Part shown: in pieces, positions 50,170 to 62,053 of the stretch
Layout of the letters: each line of letters begins with the position of its first letter
Numbering within the stretch: position 1 is the first letter of the stretch
From: Erysipelothrix rhusiopathiae
GTDB taxonomy: Bacteria; Bacillota_I; Bacilli_A; Erysipelotrichales; Erysipelotrichaceae
Assembly (NCBI RefSeq): GCF_900637845.1
Contig: NZ_LR134439.1
Coordinates: forward strand, 1,240,001-1,304,000
Reading direction: 5' to 3'
Length of the DNA: 64,000 bases
Made by a program: the position numbers and the translations under genes
The notes under the pieces: model-generated
What the model saw: the letters and a program-made list of their open reading frames with translations, nothing else
What the model was told of the DNA's origin: nothing
The model's database searches: none

Positions 50170-50714
50170 TGAGAGTTGTAGCAGGAAGATTTGGATCAAG
50201 ACCCATCAAAACATTAAAAGGAGATACGACACGGCCTACAACGGATAAGGTTCGTGCCGCAATTTTTAATCGAATTGGACCTTTCTTTAATGAAGGGGCA
50301 ATGTTAGATGTATTTGGTGGATCGGGTGCGATGGCAATTGAATCAATTAGTCGCGGTATCGAGCGCGCAGTAGTTTTTGAAAAAGATGTACGAGCTTTTA
50401 GTGTTATCCAGGATAATACAAAAACATTTGGTCTTGAATCGCGCATTCAACTCAAAAAAGGTGATTCGATGAAGTTATTGGAAACGGTATCCGGTTCCTT
50501 TGAATTTGTTTTCCTTGATCCACCTTATCGCTACGCGCAAACACTTGAAATCATAAAGTTGATAATCAAGCGTGATTTGGTCGTAGATGGTGGGTTGATA
50601 ATTTGTGAGACGGATAAAAATTACGACTTACCTGATGAGATTGATGGTTATTCGTTAGATTGTGTTAAAGATTATGGAATTAGTAAAGTACGATACTACA
50701 AAAAGGACAAATAA
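50169..50714 (+). CDS. rsmD: 16S rRNA (guanine966-N2)-methyltransferase RsmD
   Basis: 181-residue methyltransferase acting on 30S particles. MRVVAGRFGSRPIKTLKGDTTRPTTDKVRAAIFNRIG is the classic RsmD N-terminus; SAM site MLDVFGGSGAMAIES; catalytic FVFLDPPYRYA. Starts at the A of the upstream TAATGA overlap. In other Firmicutes rsmD precedes coaD; here it is followed by a terminator and hrcA. Confidence 0.95.
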   Translation: MRVVAGRFGSRPIKTLKGDTTRPTTDKVRAAIFNRIGPFFNEGAMLDVFGGSGAMAIESISRGIERAVVFEKDVRAFSVIQDNTKTFGLESRIQLKKGDSMKLLETVSGSFEFVFLDPPYRYAQTLEIIKLIIKRDLVVDGGLIICETDKNYDLPDEIDGYSLDCVKDYGISKVRYYKKDK

Positions 50715-50726
50715 GTCCTTTTTTAT
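50701..50726 (+). terminator. Terminator at the end of rsmD
   Basis: Stem AAAGGAC-AAATAA-GTCCTTT and T run; contains the stop codon. Confidence 0.9.
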
Positions 50727-50729
50727 TTT

Positions 50730-50756
50730 TTAGCACTTAAAGGTTGACAGTGCTAA
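50730..50756 (+). promoter_or_regulatory. CIRCE operator of hrcA-grpE-dnaK-dnaJ
   Basis: TTAGCACTT-N9-CAGTGCTAA, matching the CIRCE consensus (TTAGCACTC-N9-GAGTGCTAA) except for one base in each arm. HrcA binds CIRCE and represses chaperone genes. It overlaps the -35 of the promoter at 50744-50772, the expected repression geometry. Confidence 0.93.
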
Positions 50757-50772
50757 ACTCGTGGTGTAGAAT
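50744..50772 (+). promoter_or_regulatory. Heat-shock operon sigma-A promoter
   Basis: TTGACA (50744-50749) inside the CIRCE, 17-base spacer, TAGAAT (50767-50772); transcription would start about 40 bases before hrcA. Confidence 0.88.
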
Positions 50773-50816
50773 AATACTAGACACAAAGAATAGAGTGTTT
50801 AGGAGGCGAGATTAAT

Positions 50817-51831
50817 ATGTTGACGCCACGAAAAATAGAAATATTTAAGGCGATTGTTAAAGAATTTATTAACACAGCTGAACCTGTGGGTTCAAAGACG
50901 TTAATCGATAAATATAACTTATCATACTCGTCTGCGACAATACGAAATGAGATGTCAGATTTAGAAAAAATAGGACTACTGGAAAAGACACATACGTCCA
51001 GTGGACGTATCCCTTCAACAAAGGGGTATCGATTCTATGTAGAACACCTTATGGATGAAGAAGAGAATTACGGTATTGAAACCGCAATTGCACAAATCTT
51101 CTCCGATCGACGACTCGGTATTGATGAAGCAATTCGTCAAAGCTGTGATATCTTATCGCAAATGACGAATCTCACTACGGTTGTATTAGGGCCCAGTGCA
51201 ATGAATGAAACACTGAAAAGTGTCCAGTTAATTCCATTGAGTGAATTTAATGCAATGGCCGTGTTCGTAACAGAATCAGGGCATGCGGAGCATCGAATCT
51301 TTAATTTTGATAGTAAAGTGGATGTGAATGACCTCGAGGCGTGTACTTCAATATTAAATGAACGATTAAAAGGTACAGCACTATCGGAAGTTGTAGATAA
51401 AATGGAGAGTTTAAGACCCATCTTATCGAAACGGATCGAAAAGTATGAGGTACTCTTTGAGGCGTTTGTGGGAGCATTTGTTAAATTTGCTCAGGACGAA
51501 GTCTATTTAAGTGGTGAACGCAATATGTTATACCAGCCAGAATTCTCAAACATAGAGAAACTTCGTGAAATGATGGATATGCTCGAAAACAGTGAAATGT
51601 GGCGTAACTTATCCACAGGACAAAATCACCTAAGTCTTAAAAAAGGCGATCAAAGTGAAATTGTTTGGGTTGATGATATGGCCGTTGTATCCAGTTCGTT
51701 TAATCTACTCGATAATCATGAACATAAGTTAATGATTGTGGGACCAAGCCGAATGGAATACAGTCGCGTTGTCTCGTTAATGGATTATGTTTCGGAGATG
51801 ATCGAAACGGTGTATGGGAAAGGTGGCAATG

Positions 51832-51848
<17 letters not shown>
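50817..51848 (+). CDS. hrcA: Heat-inducible transcription repressor HrcA
   Basis: 343-residue repressor. Winged-helix DNA-binding domain about 1-75 (LTPRKIEIFKAIVKEFINTAEPVGSKTLIDKYNLSYSSATIRNEMSDLEKIGLLEKTHTSSGRIPSTKGYRFYV), then GAF-like dimerisation and inserted domains, with a conserved end MIVGPSRMEYSRVVSLMDYVSEMI. SD AGGAGG before ATG 50817. It represses its own operon via CIRCE and depends on chaperonin for folding in model systems; groESL is not in this window. Confidence 0.97.
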
Positions 51849-54220
<2,372 letters not shown>

Positions 54221-54243
54221 TTTAAAAACTTTCGGAGGTAGAT

Positions 54244-55356
54244 ATGGCAGATAAAAGAGATTTTTATGAAATACTTGGAGTAAGTAAATCTGCCACAGAT
54301 GCAGAAATTAAGAAAGCCTATCGCCAATTAGCTAAAAAGTATCATCCTGATATCAACAAAGAGGATGATGCTGAAGCTAAGTTTAAAGAAGTCCAAGAAG
54401 CTTACGAAGTCCTAAGTGATTCTCAAAAACGTGCGAGCTATGATCAATACGGCCATGCAGCCTTTGATCAGGGAGCAGGCGGTTTTGGTGGCGGCTTTAG
54501 TGGTGGCTTTGATGATTTCGGAGATATCTTTAGTTCATTCTTCGGCGGCGGAGGCGGCGGTCAGCGTCGTAATCCTAATGGACCTATGAAGGGTCAAGAT
54601 CGCTTTATGAGTATGCGAATTGACTTTATGGAAGCTGTGTTTGGTGCAAACAAATCCGTGACTTTAAATGTAGATGAAGAATGTACATCGTGTCATGGGT
54701 CGGGTGCACACAGCAAAGATGATATCAAGACATGTTCACGTTGTGGTGGAACGGGTCAAACGGTTACGCAACAACGTACACCTTTTGGAGTTTTCCAATC
54801 TCAAGCAACATGTCCGGACTGTGGTGGTTCAGGTAAAACAATTACAAAACGCTGTGGTGAATGTCATGGTAAAGGATTTAATACCAAACGTGTCGAAGTC
54901 GATATTAAAATTCCTGCGGGAATCGTTACTGGACAACAATTACGTGTTTCCGGTAAGGGTGAACGTGGGGCAAATGGTGGACCGAACGGTGATCTCTTTA
55001 TTGAGATTGTAGTCGGAACGCATAAACACTTCAGACGTGAGGGTAATGATATCCATATTAATATTCCTTTGTCGGTAATCGATGCCACATTGGGTACAGA
55101 AATTGAAGTTCCAACCGTGCATGGTGATGTTAAATTAACGATTCCAGCAGGTACACAACCCAATACTAAATTTAGACTCCGTGAAAAAGGGGTTCAAGAC
55201 CTTCGTTCCGGACGTATGGGAGACCAATACGTTGAAGTTAAATTAGAAGTACCAACTAAATTATCACGTCAACAACGTGAACATTTAGAAGCGTTAAAAG
55301 AAACAGAAGTAAAAGGTGATAGTGTCTTTGACCGCTTTAAAAAAGCGTTCAAGTGA
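54244..55356 (+). CDS. dnaJ: Chaperone DnaJ (Hsp40)
   Basis: 370-residue type I Hsp40. J domain about 1-70 with the HPD motif in [10 protein letters not shown], Gly/Phe region ([16 protein letters not shown], then GGGGGG), four zinc-finger repeats ([32 protein letters not shown], about 145-205) and C-terminal substrate domains with [18 protein letters not shown]. It stimulates DnaK ATPase. SD GGAGG. The stop codon lies in a terminator stem. Confidence 0.97.
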   Translation: MADKRDFYEILGVSKSATDAEIKKAYRQLAKKYHPDINKEDDAEAKFKEVQEAYEVLSDSQKRASYDQYGHAAFDQGAGGFGGGFSGGFDDFGDIFSSFFGGGGGGQRRNPNGPMKGQDRFMSMRIDFMEAVFGANKSVTLNVDEECTSCHGSGAHSKDDIKTCSRCGGTGQTVTQQRTPFGVFQSQATCPDCGGSGKTITKRCGECHGKGFNTKRVEVDIKIPAGIVTGQQLRVSGKGERGANGGPNGDLFIEIVVGTHKHFRREGNDIHINIPLSVIDATLGTEIEVPTVHGDVKLTIPAGTQPNTKFRLREKGVQDLRSGRMGDQYVEVKLEVPTKLSRQQREHLEALKETEVKGDSVFDRFKKAFK

Positions 55357-55373
55357 CACACGTCACTTTTCTT
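55351..55373 (+). terminator. Terminator at the end of dnaJ
   Basis: Stem AAGTGAC-ACAC-GTCACTT and TTTTCTTT; the first arm contains the TGA stop. T run interrupted, so some read-through into clpB is likely. Confidence 0.75.
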
Positions 55374-55384
55374 TAGAATTTATA

Positions 55385-55411
55385 TTAGCACTCTAAGTAG
55401 TCAATTGCTAA
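55385..55411 (+). promoter_or_regulatory. Imperfect CIRCE before clpB
   Basis: TTAGCACTC (perfect left arm, 55385-55393), N9, AATTGCTAA (right arm, two mismatches to GAGTGCTAA). Spacing is exactly that of CIRCE. It sits 17 bases before the clpB start, near the SD, so it could act at DNA or RNA level. Supports HrcA control of clpB, with weaker binding than at hrcA. Confidence 0.7.
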
Positions 55412-55427
55412 AACGGAGGTGAATTGC

Positions 55428-57983
55428 ATGAACTACGAAAACTTAACTGAAAAAGCTCAAGCAGCTTTAATGGAAGCTGTGAATTATGCGACACAAATGC
55501 AACACAGCGCTGTGTCGTCAGCCCACTTGATGAAGGCAATCCTGAATTCAGGTGATCTTGATTTAATATTAGAAGAAACTGGAACCAGTAAGTCTAAACT
55601 TCTTCAATCTGCCGATGAAATTTTAGATAAACTTCCAAAGGTTCAAGGTGCACAATTAACCATGGACCAAGAAATCACGAATGTTTTCGCGAAAGCACAG
55701 GCATGGTCAACCAAACAAGGCGATACATATATTTCTCTATTTGCACTTTTTTTAGGAATCTTAGAAGCTGTAAATACTTATCGAAATCAAGCGGATTACC
55801 GCGCGATTGAAACTTCAATTCTTAGTCATCGTTCCGGTAGAGTCATGGATTCACCACAAGCAGAAAATCAAATTGATGCCCTATTAAAATATGGTCGAGA
55901 TCTGGTAAAAGATGTTCGTGATGGTAAAATCGATCCAATTATTGGTCGTGACGATGAGATCCGTAGAGTAATCCAAATATTATCCCGTAAAACAAAAAAT
56001 AATCCAATCCTTATTGGAGAACCGGGTGTTGGTAAAACGGCGATTGCAGAGGGACTAGCATGGCGGATTATGCGTGGTGATGTCCCCTTCAGTTTAAAAA
56101 ATAAACAACTCATTGAGTTGGATATGGGTTCTTTAATTGCGGGTGCAAAATACCGTGGAGAGTTTGAAGAACGTTTAAAAGCTGTTCTCGAAGAAGTAGA
56201 ACAAGCAGATGGAAACATCATTCTCTTTATTGATGAAATTCATAATCTCGTAGGTGCAGGGAAAACAGAAGGTTCGATGGATGCCGCAAACTTATTAAAA
56301 CCAATGTTAGCGCGTGGTGAACTCCACCTAATTGGTGCGACAACCTATAATGAATACCGACAACACATTGAAAAGGATGCTGCACTTGAGCGTCGTTTCC
56401 AACGGGTTACTGTTAATGAACCCTCTGTGGATGACACTATTTCTATATTAAGAGGTCTTAAAGATCGCTTTGAGTCTCATCATGGGGTTAAAATTTTGGA
56501 TGAGTCCATTGTGGCCGCTGCGAAATTATCGGATCGATATATTACGGACCGCTTCTTGCCGGATAAAGCTATTGACTTGATTGATGAAGCGTGTGCTTCC
56601 ATTCGCGTTGAGATGGAATCGATGCCAGAAGAATTGGATGAATTAACACGCAAAATACGCCAACTTGAAATTGAAGAAGCTGCCCTAAAAAAAGAAACGG
56701 ATGCGAAGACGCTTGAACGTCGTGACGAGATTGTAGAAGAACTCAGCAACCTGAAAGAAAACTATCAGGATCTTTATGCTCGTTGGGAAAAAGAAAAAGC
56801 GCAAGTTGATGGCGTCAAAGATGCGAAAGAGGCATTAGAACGTGCACGCTTAGACTTTGAGAAAGCACAGAATGAAGCCCGTTATGAAGAAGCTGCGCGT
56901 CTACAATATGAAACAATTCCTGCCCTTGAACGTCAAATTCAAGAAAGTAATGAGAACGATCATGAAGGAAGTATGATACAAGAGGTTGTTGATGAAGCGT
57001 TGATCGCTGAAATTGTATCACGATGGACACAAATTGATGTTACGAAACTTGTGGCTTCTGAACGCGAAAAACTCTTGAACCTTAAACATGAATTAGGCGT
57101 TTATGTTAAGGGACAAGATCAAGCACTTCAAACTGTTACAGACGCAATCCTACGCTCTAAAGCTCAAATCCAAGATGAAAATCGACCTTTAGGTTCGTTT
57201 ATGTTCTTAGGACCTACAGGGGTTGGTAAAACTGAAGTTGCTCGTGTTTTAGCCCAACAACTTTTCGATGATAAAAATCGTATTATTCGCATTGATATGA
57301 GTGAATATATGGAAAAACACAGCGTATCAAGACTCATTGGTGCCCCTCCTGGATATGTTGGCTATGAACAAGGTGGTCAATTAACTGAACAAGTTCGCCG
57401 TCATCCGTATTCAATCGTGCTTTTAGATGAAATTGAAAAAGCACACCCAGATGTGTTTAATGTGTTACTTCAAATCCTTGATGACGGACATATTACGGAT
57501 AGCAAAGGGGTAAGGGTTGATTTTAAGAATACCATTATCATTATGACTTCAAATCTTGGTAGTCAGTTTGCATTTGAATCGGATCAAGCAAATAGAGATA
57601 AACAATACATGCAGGCGGTTCAAGGACACTTCAAACCCGAGTTTATTAATCGTATTGATGAAATCATTGTCTTCAATGCCTTAAACGATGCGGTGCTTCA
57701 CGATGTTGCTCGTAAGTTCATAGATGAGCTTGCAGTCCGTATTGGACGTCGTAATCTCAAGTTAAGTGTTACAGATAAGGCAATTGATCTTATTGTTGCG
57801 GAAGGTAGTGACGTAACTTATGGTGCACGTCCAATGAAACGTTTCATACAACGTGAAATTGAAACCAAGATTGCATATCTTCTCATTGAAAACGATGTGG
57901 AAGATAATAGCGTCCTTGAAATCGATGCCCAAGATCATGAATTTGAAATTCATATTCTTGAACCTCGTAAGACTTTAAATTAA
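55428..57983 (+). CDS. clpB: ATP-dependent disaggregase ClpB
   Basis: 851-residue Hsp100 that with DnaK/DnaJ/GrpE rescues aggregated proteins. N domain about 1-140 (two Clp_N repeats, [19 protein letters not shown]), AAA1 with Walker [16 protein letters not shown], Walker [16 protein letters not shown], coiled-coil middle domain about 400-520 (distinguishing ClpB from ClpC/ClpA), AAA2 with Walker [13 protein letters not shown], and a C-terminal D2 small domain. ATG 55428 lies eight bases after GGAGG; an in-frame GTG at 55419 is within the SD and rejected. Adjacent CIRCE-like site suggests HrcA control. Confidence 0.96.
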   Translation: MNYENLTEKAQAALMEAVNYATQMQHSAVSSAHLMKAILNSGDLDLILEETGTSKSKLLQSADEILDKLPKVQGAQLTMDQEITNVFAKAQAWSTKQGDTYISLFALFLGILEAVNTYRNQADYRAIETSILSHRSGRVMDSPQAENQIDALLKYGRDLVKDVRDGKIDPIIGRDDEIRRVIQILSRKTKNNPILIGEPGVGKTAIAEGLAWRIMRGDVPFSLKNKQLIELDMGSLIAGAKYRGEFEERLKAVLEEVEQADGNIILFIDEIHNLVGAGKTEGSMDAANLLKPMLARGELHLIGATTYNEYRQHIEKDAALERRFQRVTVNEPSVDDTISILRGLKDRFESHHGVKILDESIVAAAKLSDRYITDRFLPDKAIDLIDEACASIRVEMESMPEELDELTRKIRQLEIEEAALKKETDAKTLERRDEIVEELSNLKENYQDLYARWEKEKAQVDGVKDAKEALERARLDFEKAQNEARYEEAARLQYETIPALERQIQESNENDHEGSMIQEVVDEALIAEIVSRWTQIDVTKLVASEREKLLNLKHELGVYVKGQDQALQTVTDAILRSKAQIQDENRPLGSFMFLGPTGVGKTEVARVLAQQLFDDKNRIIRIDMSEYMEKHSVSRLIGAPPGYVGYEQGGQLTEQVRRHPYSIVLLDEIEKAHPDVFNVLLQILDDGHITDSKGVRVDFKNTIIIMTSNLGSQFAFESDQANRDKQYMQAVQGHFKPEFINRIDEIIVFNALNDAVLHDVARKFIDELAVRIGRRNLKLSVTDKAIDLIVAEGSDVTYGARPMKRFIQREIETKIAYLLIENDVEDNSVLEIDAQDHEFEIHILEPRKTLN

Positions 57984-58010
57984 AAAGAGCCAGCTATCTG
58001 GCTCTTTTTA
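57982..58010 (+). terminator. Terminator between clpB and the YoaK-type gene
   Basis: Stem AAAAAGAGCCAG-CTAT-CTGGCTCTTTTT, symmetrical, so it can serve both converging genes. Confidence 0.92.
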
Positions 58011-58658
58011 ATGTTTATGATAGAAACAAAAACTGAGATAAATGATGCACAGAAACCCAACAATCAAGCCTAAAGCTAAAGTAGAACTTATGACACAAAG
58101 CAGATAGGTAGAGGTTATAGCACCTAAGAAAAATAGGAACCACGTTAGAATCAACGTTGACACTTCATGCCAACTTGTTTCCTTACGTACAAATCGAGCG
58201 AGTGCTTCACCAATACCATAAAGCACTCCAGTCATAAATCCTTTTCCAATAGTGGCGTTATTGACTTCAACTTGTGCCTTATTTTGAATCCCCATCGCAA
58301 AACTTATGAGTGGAAAGCTCCACGATTGGTATGTTGTAAATTGAAACATCAGGGCAAATACCAAACAAAGGATATCCAGTTCTAAGATTCGTTTGATGGA
58401 TTGCGTGTGGTTTCCAATACAGAAAAGATTACCAATAAAAGCGCCAAAAACAAAGGTGATAAGTACGAGAACATAGCGAAGTACTTCCATCCATTCGTGA
58501 TTGACTAAATGAATTCCTAAGCGTGTAGAGTTACCACTCATAAAAGAAAGAAAAACCCCACCAATAGCAAGGATTCCCAATACATCTAAGTAACCGGATA
58601 TAAATGAGAAAATATATGCGAAACGACTGTTTTCATGATTAAGATCGAATGAATTCAT
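58008..58658 (-). CDS. YoaK family membrane protein (DUF1275)
   Basis: 216-residue membrane protein with about six helices. The family signature is seen in FAYIFSFISGYLDVLGILAIGGVFLSFMSGNSTRLG and FAMGIQNKAQVEV. Members are predicted small-molecule transporters with no established substrate. Transcribed towards clpB; SD AGAGGTG lies before ATG (minus strand). Confidence 0.85.
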   Translation of the reverse strand: MNSFDLNHENSRFAYIFSFISGYLDVLGILAIGGVFLSFMSGNSTRLGIHLVNHEWMEVLRYVLVLITFVFGAFIGNLFCIGNHTQSIKRILELDILCLVFALMFQFTTYQSWSFPLISFAMGIQNKAQVEVNNATIGKGFMTGVLYGIGEALARFVRKETSWHEVSTLILTWFLFFLGAITSTYLLCVISSTLALGLIVGFLCIIYLSFCFYHKH

Positions 58659-58738
58659 ATTACACCTCTTTTTACTGGTTTTAGTATAGCATGCAGATCA
58701 ATAAAATCGTTATTTTTTCATGAAAATGCTTGAAATAA

Positions 58739-58767
58739 TTGACATTGAAACAAGAGCGCGTTATGGT
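58739..58767 (+). promoter_or_regulatory. Promoter of the short GNAT gene
   Basis: TTGACA (58739-58744), 17-base spacer, TATGGT (58762-58767). The leader of about 85 bases carries a stem TGAGCG / CGCTCA (58778-58800) followed by ATTTAATTTT. Confidence 0.7.
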
Positions 58768-58860
58768 GTTACGGTTGTGAGCGCCGTTCATAAACGCTCA
58801 TTTAATTTTCATGACACATGACCATGAATACGATAAGATAGGTTTATGGAGGATGTCGTA

Positions 58861-59205
58861 ATGATTTGTCTTGGTACACAAGCACAACTTGAAGAATTGG
58901 TATACCTTAGTATTATGTGTGAAACGGATTGTTCTTACGAACATCGACAAGCCGTAATCAAAGCACAACTAAATTCAGATCAAGATGTTTTTGTTATTAA
59001 ATATGATTGTGGCTTTCCAGCGGGGTTTGCGCACTTTCAAAAAGATGCCTTTAATAAGCATCATGCACGACTTCAAATGATTTATGTCGAGGAAGCGTTT
59101 CGAGGGAATGGATACGCAACTGAAATGGTTGCGATGTGTAAGACGTTAATCGGTTGCAATGACGAGGTACGTTTATCCTCGGAGTGTGCATTTCAGGTTT
59201 CATAA
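58861..59205 (+). CDS. GNAT-type acetyltransferase, C-terminally short
   Basis: 114-residue protein with a GNAT core: strands up to VFVIKYDCGFPAGFAHFQKDAF, then the acetyl-CoA loop VEEAFRGNGYATEMVAMCKTL (the Q/RxxGxG/A motif reads RGNGYA). It most resembles AAC(6')-like enzymes. After EVRLSSECAFQVS it stops, where family members normally continue 30 or more residues through the last two strands. The start is ATG 58861 after GGAGGATG; ATG 58846 is before the SD. Either a minimal enzyme or a truncated, probably inactive gene. Confidence 0.65.
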   Translation: MICLGTQAQLEELVYLSIMCETDCSYEHRQAVIKAQLNSDQDVFVIKYDCGFPAGFAHFQKDAFNKHHARLQMIYVEEAFRGNGYATEMVAMCKTLIGCNDEVRLSSECAFQVS

Positions 59206-59229
59206 ATGCACCTATGGTGCATTTTTTTT
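59204..59229 (+). terminator. Terminator after the GNAT gene
   Basis: Stem AAATGCACC-TAT-GGTGCATTT and a T run; includes the last base of the stop codon. Confidence 0.9.
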
Positions 59230-59316
59230 ATTGCTTCAAAGGGTGCTTGTTCATGAAGGATGAATTTAGAGACGGAATTAAGGTATAATTAAAGCAAGAA
59301 ATTTTGAGGAGGATGT

Positions 59317-60081
59317 ATGTATAGAGAAGAAGCGTTAGACTACGAACCGTTAAAGCATGAGGTAGGGATTTTGGATGTAGAATCTCCATTAAAAGGAAAA
59401 CGATTATTTTGGAGTGTACTTTCCATTTTTATTCTTTCCACATTTTCAGATGTATTTGTAGGTGTGTTTATAGAAATGCAAATGAGTCAGGAAATAAACA
59501 TGACCGCATTTACCCCAATTGTAATGATGATTTTGACTACAGTCATTTTATTATGGATTAATTTACCATTAATTAAAGAAGCACGCACGTTTCCAAATCG
59601 ATTAACAGGTTTCGAAGTATTACGTAAGGTTGGTTTCTATTTTGTAGTTATGGTCCTTGCGAATTTTATTGTAAGTCCACTAGTCGCAATGCTTATTGAA
59701 TCACTTGGTGGAACAAGTCAACCCATTAATCAAGAAGCATTGATAGCGATGAAAGGGATAGGATTCCCGATGTATTTCGTCTTCGCGGTTATTGCAGGTC
59801 CAATTAAAGAAGAACTGCTATTCCGAGGATTAATTTTCCGCAAGCTTATTCATAAAAACCGCTTTGCAGCCTATGCTCTAAGTTCAATTCTGTTTGGTTT
59901 GATGCATCTCACTACAGAACTTGTGACGGGACAATGGGTGATGATGTTTAACCTCATAATTTATGCAGGAATGGGAACGTTTTTCGCATATATTTATGAA
60001 AAAACAAACAGCATCAAAGCTGCGATGTATTTACATATGATTTGGAATACATTGGGAGTCATTGCGATTTTCGCAGTCTAA
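59317..60081 (+). CDS. CPBP family intramembrane metalloprotease
   Basis: 254-residue membrane protease of the CAAX/Abi (CPBP) family with about seven helices. Motif 1 AGPIKEELLFRGLIFRKL contains the EExxxR signature, motif 2 SSILFGLMHL has the FxxxH His and motif 3 MYLHMIWNTLGV carries the final His and Asn. Substrate unknown; in Firmicutes such proteins are linked to bacteriocin immunity or maturation of membrane proteins. SD AGGAGG and TATAAT (59283-59288) precede it. Confidence 0.9.
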   Translation: MYREEALDYEPLKHEVGILDVESPLKGKRLFWSVLSIFILSTFSDVFVGVFIEMQMSQEINMTAFTPIVMMILTTVILLWINLPLIKEARTFPNRLTGFEVLRKVGFYFVVMVLANFIVSPLVAMLIESLGGTSQPINQEALIAMKGIGFPMYFVFAVIAGPIKEELLFRGLIFRKLIHKNRFAAYALSSILFGLMHLTTELVTGQWVMMFNLIIYAGMGTFFAYIYEKTNSIKAAMYLHMIWNTLGVIAIFAV

Positions 60082-60085
60082 ATCA

Positions 60086-60655
60086 ATGATGAAAGAGGCA
60101 ATTTATATCATAAACGGCGTTACACCGAATTCGATTATAGTTCAAGAAGAAGATCGTCTGATTTGGGTTGATGAATTACCAAATCAAGGGATTACTGTGA
60201 CATCTGAAACAGTACAATCTGATTTAAAATCATGGGATGTTGTTCGTCGTGCAAAAAGCATTGATTACGTCAAAGAGACACAATTGAGCACCTGGTCCGA
60301 TGTTTATCAACTTTGGTACTCAACAAAATTCTTATGTCAAGAAATTGATGATGCGAAAGCGCGTGCTCTCGGTCGTGTTCTTGCGTCTCAAGAGAATAAT
60401 CATTTCGAAATGGTACGGGAGCAGATCGTGGATATTCTTTATTGTGCTTCCACACCTGCACGCATTAAAGGATGGTTTCATAAAGCGATGGCTCATGAGC
60501 GTAAGCAGAATCCTAAAATCGAACTGTTTCAAACGGTAACAGAAGATGCATCCGAAGAAGGGGTGTATCAAGGGATATGTAAACTAGAGGCGTACGCTCA
60601 AGATCATCACTACTTTTTCCAGCTCGAACCATATACAAAAAGAGAAGCTATATAG
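60086..60655 (+). CDS. Protein of unknown function
   Basis: 189-residue soluble protein with no family I recognise. The N-terminal third is beta-rich (AIYIINGVTPNSIIVQEEDRLIWVDELPNQGITVTSETV); the rest is helical, with YQLWYSTKFLCQEIDDAKARALGRVLASQENNHFEMVREQIVDILYCASTPARIKGWFHKAMAHE. No membrane helix or signal. Start uncertain: ATG 60086 or 60089, neither with a clear SD. It begins five bases after the CPBP stop, so it is probably coupled to it. A bidirectional terminator forms its end. Confidence 0.6.
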   Translation: MMKEAIYIINGVTPNSIIVQEEDRLIWVDELPNQGITVTSETVQSDLKSWDVVRRAKSIDYVKETQLSTWSDVYQLWYSTKFLCQEIDDAKARALGRVLASQENNHFEMVREQIVDILYCASTPARIKGWFHKAMAHERKQNPKIELFQTVTEDASEEGVYQGICKLEAYAQDHHYFFQLEPYTKREAI

Positions 60656-60669
60656 CTTCTCTTTTTTTT
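60637..60669 (+). terminator. Bidirectional terminator between converging genes
   Basis: Perfect palindrome AGAGAAGCTATATAGCTTCTCT flanked by A5 and T8. It overlaps the 3' ends of both the gene at 60086-60655 and the minus-strand gene at 60648-61376. Confidence 0.92.
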
Positions 60670-61376
60670 GAAATTTGATGAATACTTCGTTTAATTTCTA
60701 ATTTAATTGTCGGATGATCACATAATGTGGATTGGTCGTTTAAAATCTCAAGCGCGTGATCAAGTGGAAACACAGAAAGACATTGCATGCATTTCCATTT
60801 AATTAGAGTATTATCTGAGTAATTATTAATGAGATACTCGATGACATTTAAATGTGCTTGTGTCGCTAAGTGTGGATGTTTAGAAATAAAATAACCATAG
60901 GCATCCACAAACTCGCTTATTTGATCTTGAGACAACGAATCTAATTGATCGATCATCGTATAAAGGATGGATGCATTCATATTGCCCAGCGTCCGCGCAA
61001 TAATATCACGCGGTAAAGGATAGCCGCGTTTACGTGAAACAGTTTTTGGAATGAACTGATGTTGGTTGTCTCCAATCTTTCTAAGATAGGGCATCATCGC
61101 AGCAGCGACGTCATTATTGCCACCTTCTAAAACACGACAAATTTCAAGTCGTGTATAAAGCGCTTTTTCATTCATGAGTTGCTTTAAGAGTAAATCAACA
61201 AACCAAGGTTCATAATTCCATCTTCTTGCACCGACATGGACAGCAGCGGTGCGTTCTTGTGCAGTTTTCGCATTCAGTTGCTTCACCAATGCTTCATCAC
61301 TTAAATCTGCACAATGTGTCACGATATTTAAGTCGAGATAGCCTCGATGTTGGAGATCGTGTCGTATGTTTTCCAT
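60648..61376 (-). CDS. HEAT-repeat-like helical protein
   Basis: 242-residue, all-helical soluble protein resembling HEAT/PBS-lyase-like repeats: successive helix pairs such as LSDEALVKQLNAKTAQERTAAVHVG, YTRLEICRVLEGGNNDVAAAMMPYLRKIG and DIIARTLGNMNASILYTMIDQL. The start is MENIRHDLQHRGY at 61376, with TATAAT about 24 bases upstream and AGGTGA as SD; a longer in-frame start would precede the promoter. Such repeats usually bind protein or nucleic acid. Function unknown. Confidence 0.6.
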   Translation of the reverse strand: MENIRHDLQHRGYLDLNIVTHCADLSDEALVKQLNAKTAQERTAAVHVGARRWNYEPWFVDLLLKQLMNEKALYTRLEICRVLEGGNNDVAAAMMPYLRKIGDNQHQFIPKTVSRKRGYPLPRDIIARTLGNMNASILYTMIDQLDSLSQDQISEFVDAYGYFISKHPHLATQAHLNVIEYLINNYSDNTLIKWKCMQCLSVFPLDHALEILNDQSTLCDHPTIKLEIKRSIHQISKKREAI

Positions 61377-61458
61377 ATTATCACCTAAGAGTATTATATC
61401 ATTCTTAAGAAATGGTTCATGAAATTCACGCAAGATAACATAATGCTTTAATGAAATA

Positions 61459-61489
61459 AAAAAACGTGAAGATTCACGCTTTTTTGTTT
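61459..61489 (-). terminator. Bidirectional terminator at the small membrane gene
   Basis: Stem AAAACGTGA-AGAT-TCACG-CTTTTTT. On the minus strand it includes the TGA stop of the gene at 61474-61671. Confidence 0.8.
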
Positions 61490-61671
61490 GATTTGTTTTT
61501 TATTGATTTCTGGATTTGAATTGCATCATAGATAACGTAAACACCATAAGCAATCATAAACCAAAATACTCCTGTACTGATTATTGGTGGTAGCTTTGAT
61601 AAAGATAATCCCAATATAAAAGCGATAAAACTTAAAAGCATCTTTTGATGCTTTATGATCGATTGTTTCAT
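61474..61671 (-). CDS. Small two-helix membrane protein
   Basis: 65-residue protein: two membrane helices (about residues 11-24 and 31-51) joined by LSKLPPIISTG and a basic tail QIQKSIKNKSNKKA. ATG 61671 lies eight bases after GGGGG (minus strand), with TATAAT about 20 bases upstream. I recognise no specific family; it looks like many small Firmicute DUF membrane proteins. Confidence 0.65.
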   Translation of the reverse strand: MKQSIIKHQKMLLSFIAFILGLSLSKLPPIISTGVFWFMIAYGVYVIYDAIQIQKSIKNKSNKKA

Positions 61672-61705
61672 ATTCAATTCCCCCTAATTGGATTATAACA
61701 TACAA

Positions 61706-61743
61706 AAGACTCGAGTCCGTATGCGAACTTGAGTCTTATTTGT
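61706..61743. terminator. Imperfect hairpin, possible terminator
   Basis: AAAAGACTCGAGT and ACTTGAGTCTT pair around a 10-base loop with one mismatch, followed by ATTTGT on plus or TTTTGT on minus. Between the small membrane gene and the accessory edge. The following gap to 62053 has no firm gene. Confidence 0.55.
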
Positions 61744-61878
61744 AACGATTGTACAGATGATAATCTATTTTTATGGAGAAAGACATGCATCGCTACATCA
61801 AAAATTATAGCAAGGTCTTACGTAACATATCTAAGAATTAGGTATTCTTAATAGATTGTTAATGAATATTAAGAAATG

Positions 61879-61912
61879 AAAGCACCCACTACAACAGCGG
61901 GTGCTTATTTTT
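61879..61912. terminator. Strong terminator hairpin in the 61.7-62.05 kb gap
   Basis: AAGCACCC / GGGTGCTT with an 11-base loop. Plus strand continues ATTTTT; minus strand continues TCATTTC. On plus it would end a transcript that could start near 61770; on minus it lies 140 bases after the pseudogene. The remaining gap 61913-62053 shows nothing I can name. Confidence 0.7.
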
Positions 61913-62053
61913 GATAGATTTCTTCAAGGTTTTAACGGAGATACTTGTTTTAATTTTCATAACAAGATAATAAATTTGTATGATTCATAATAAAGAAGGG
62001 TGTATACCGGCTATAAATCTCGAAGCATCTAAGCGTTTGTGATTCAAATTCGA

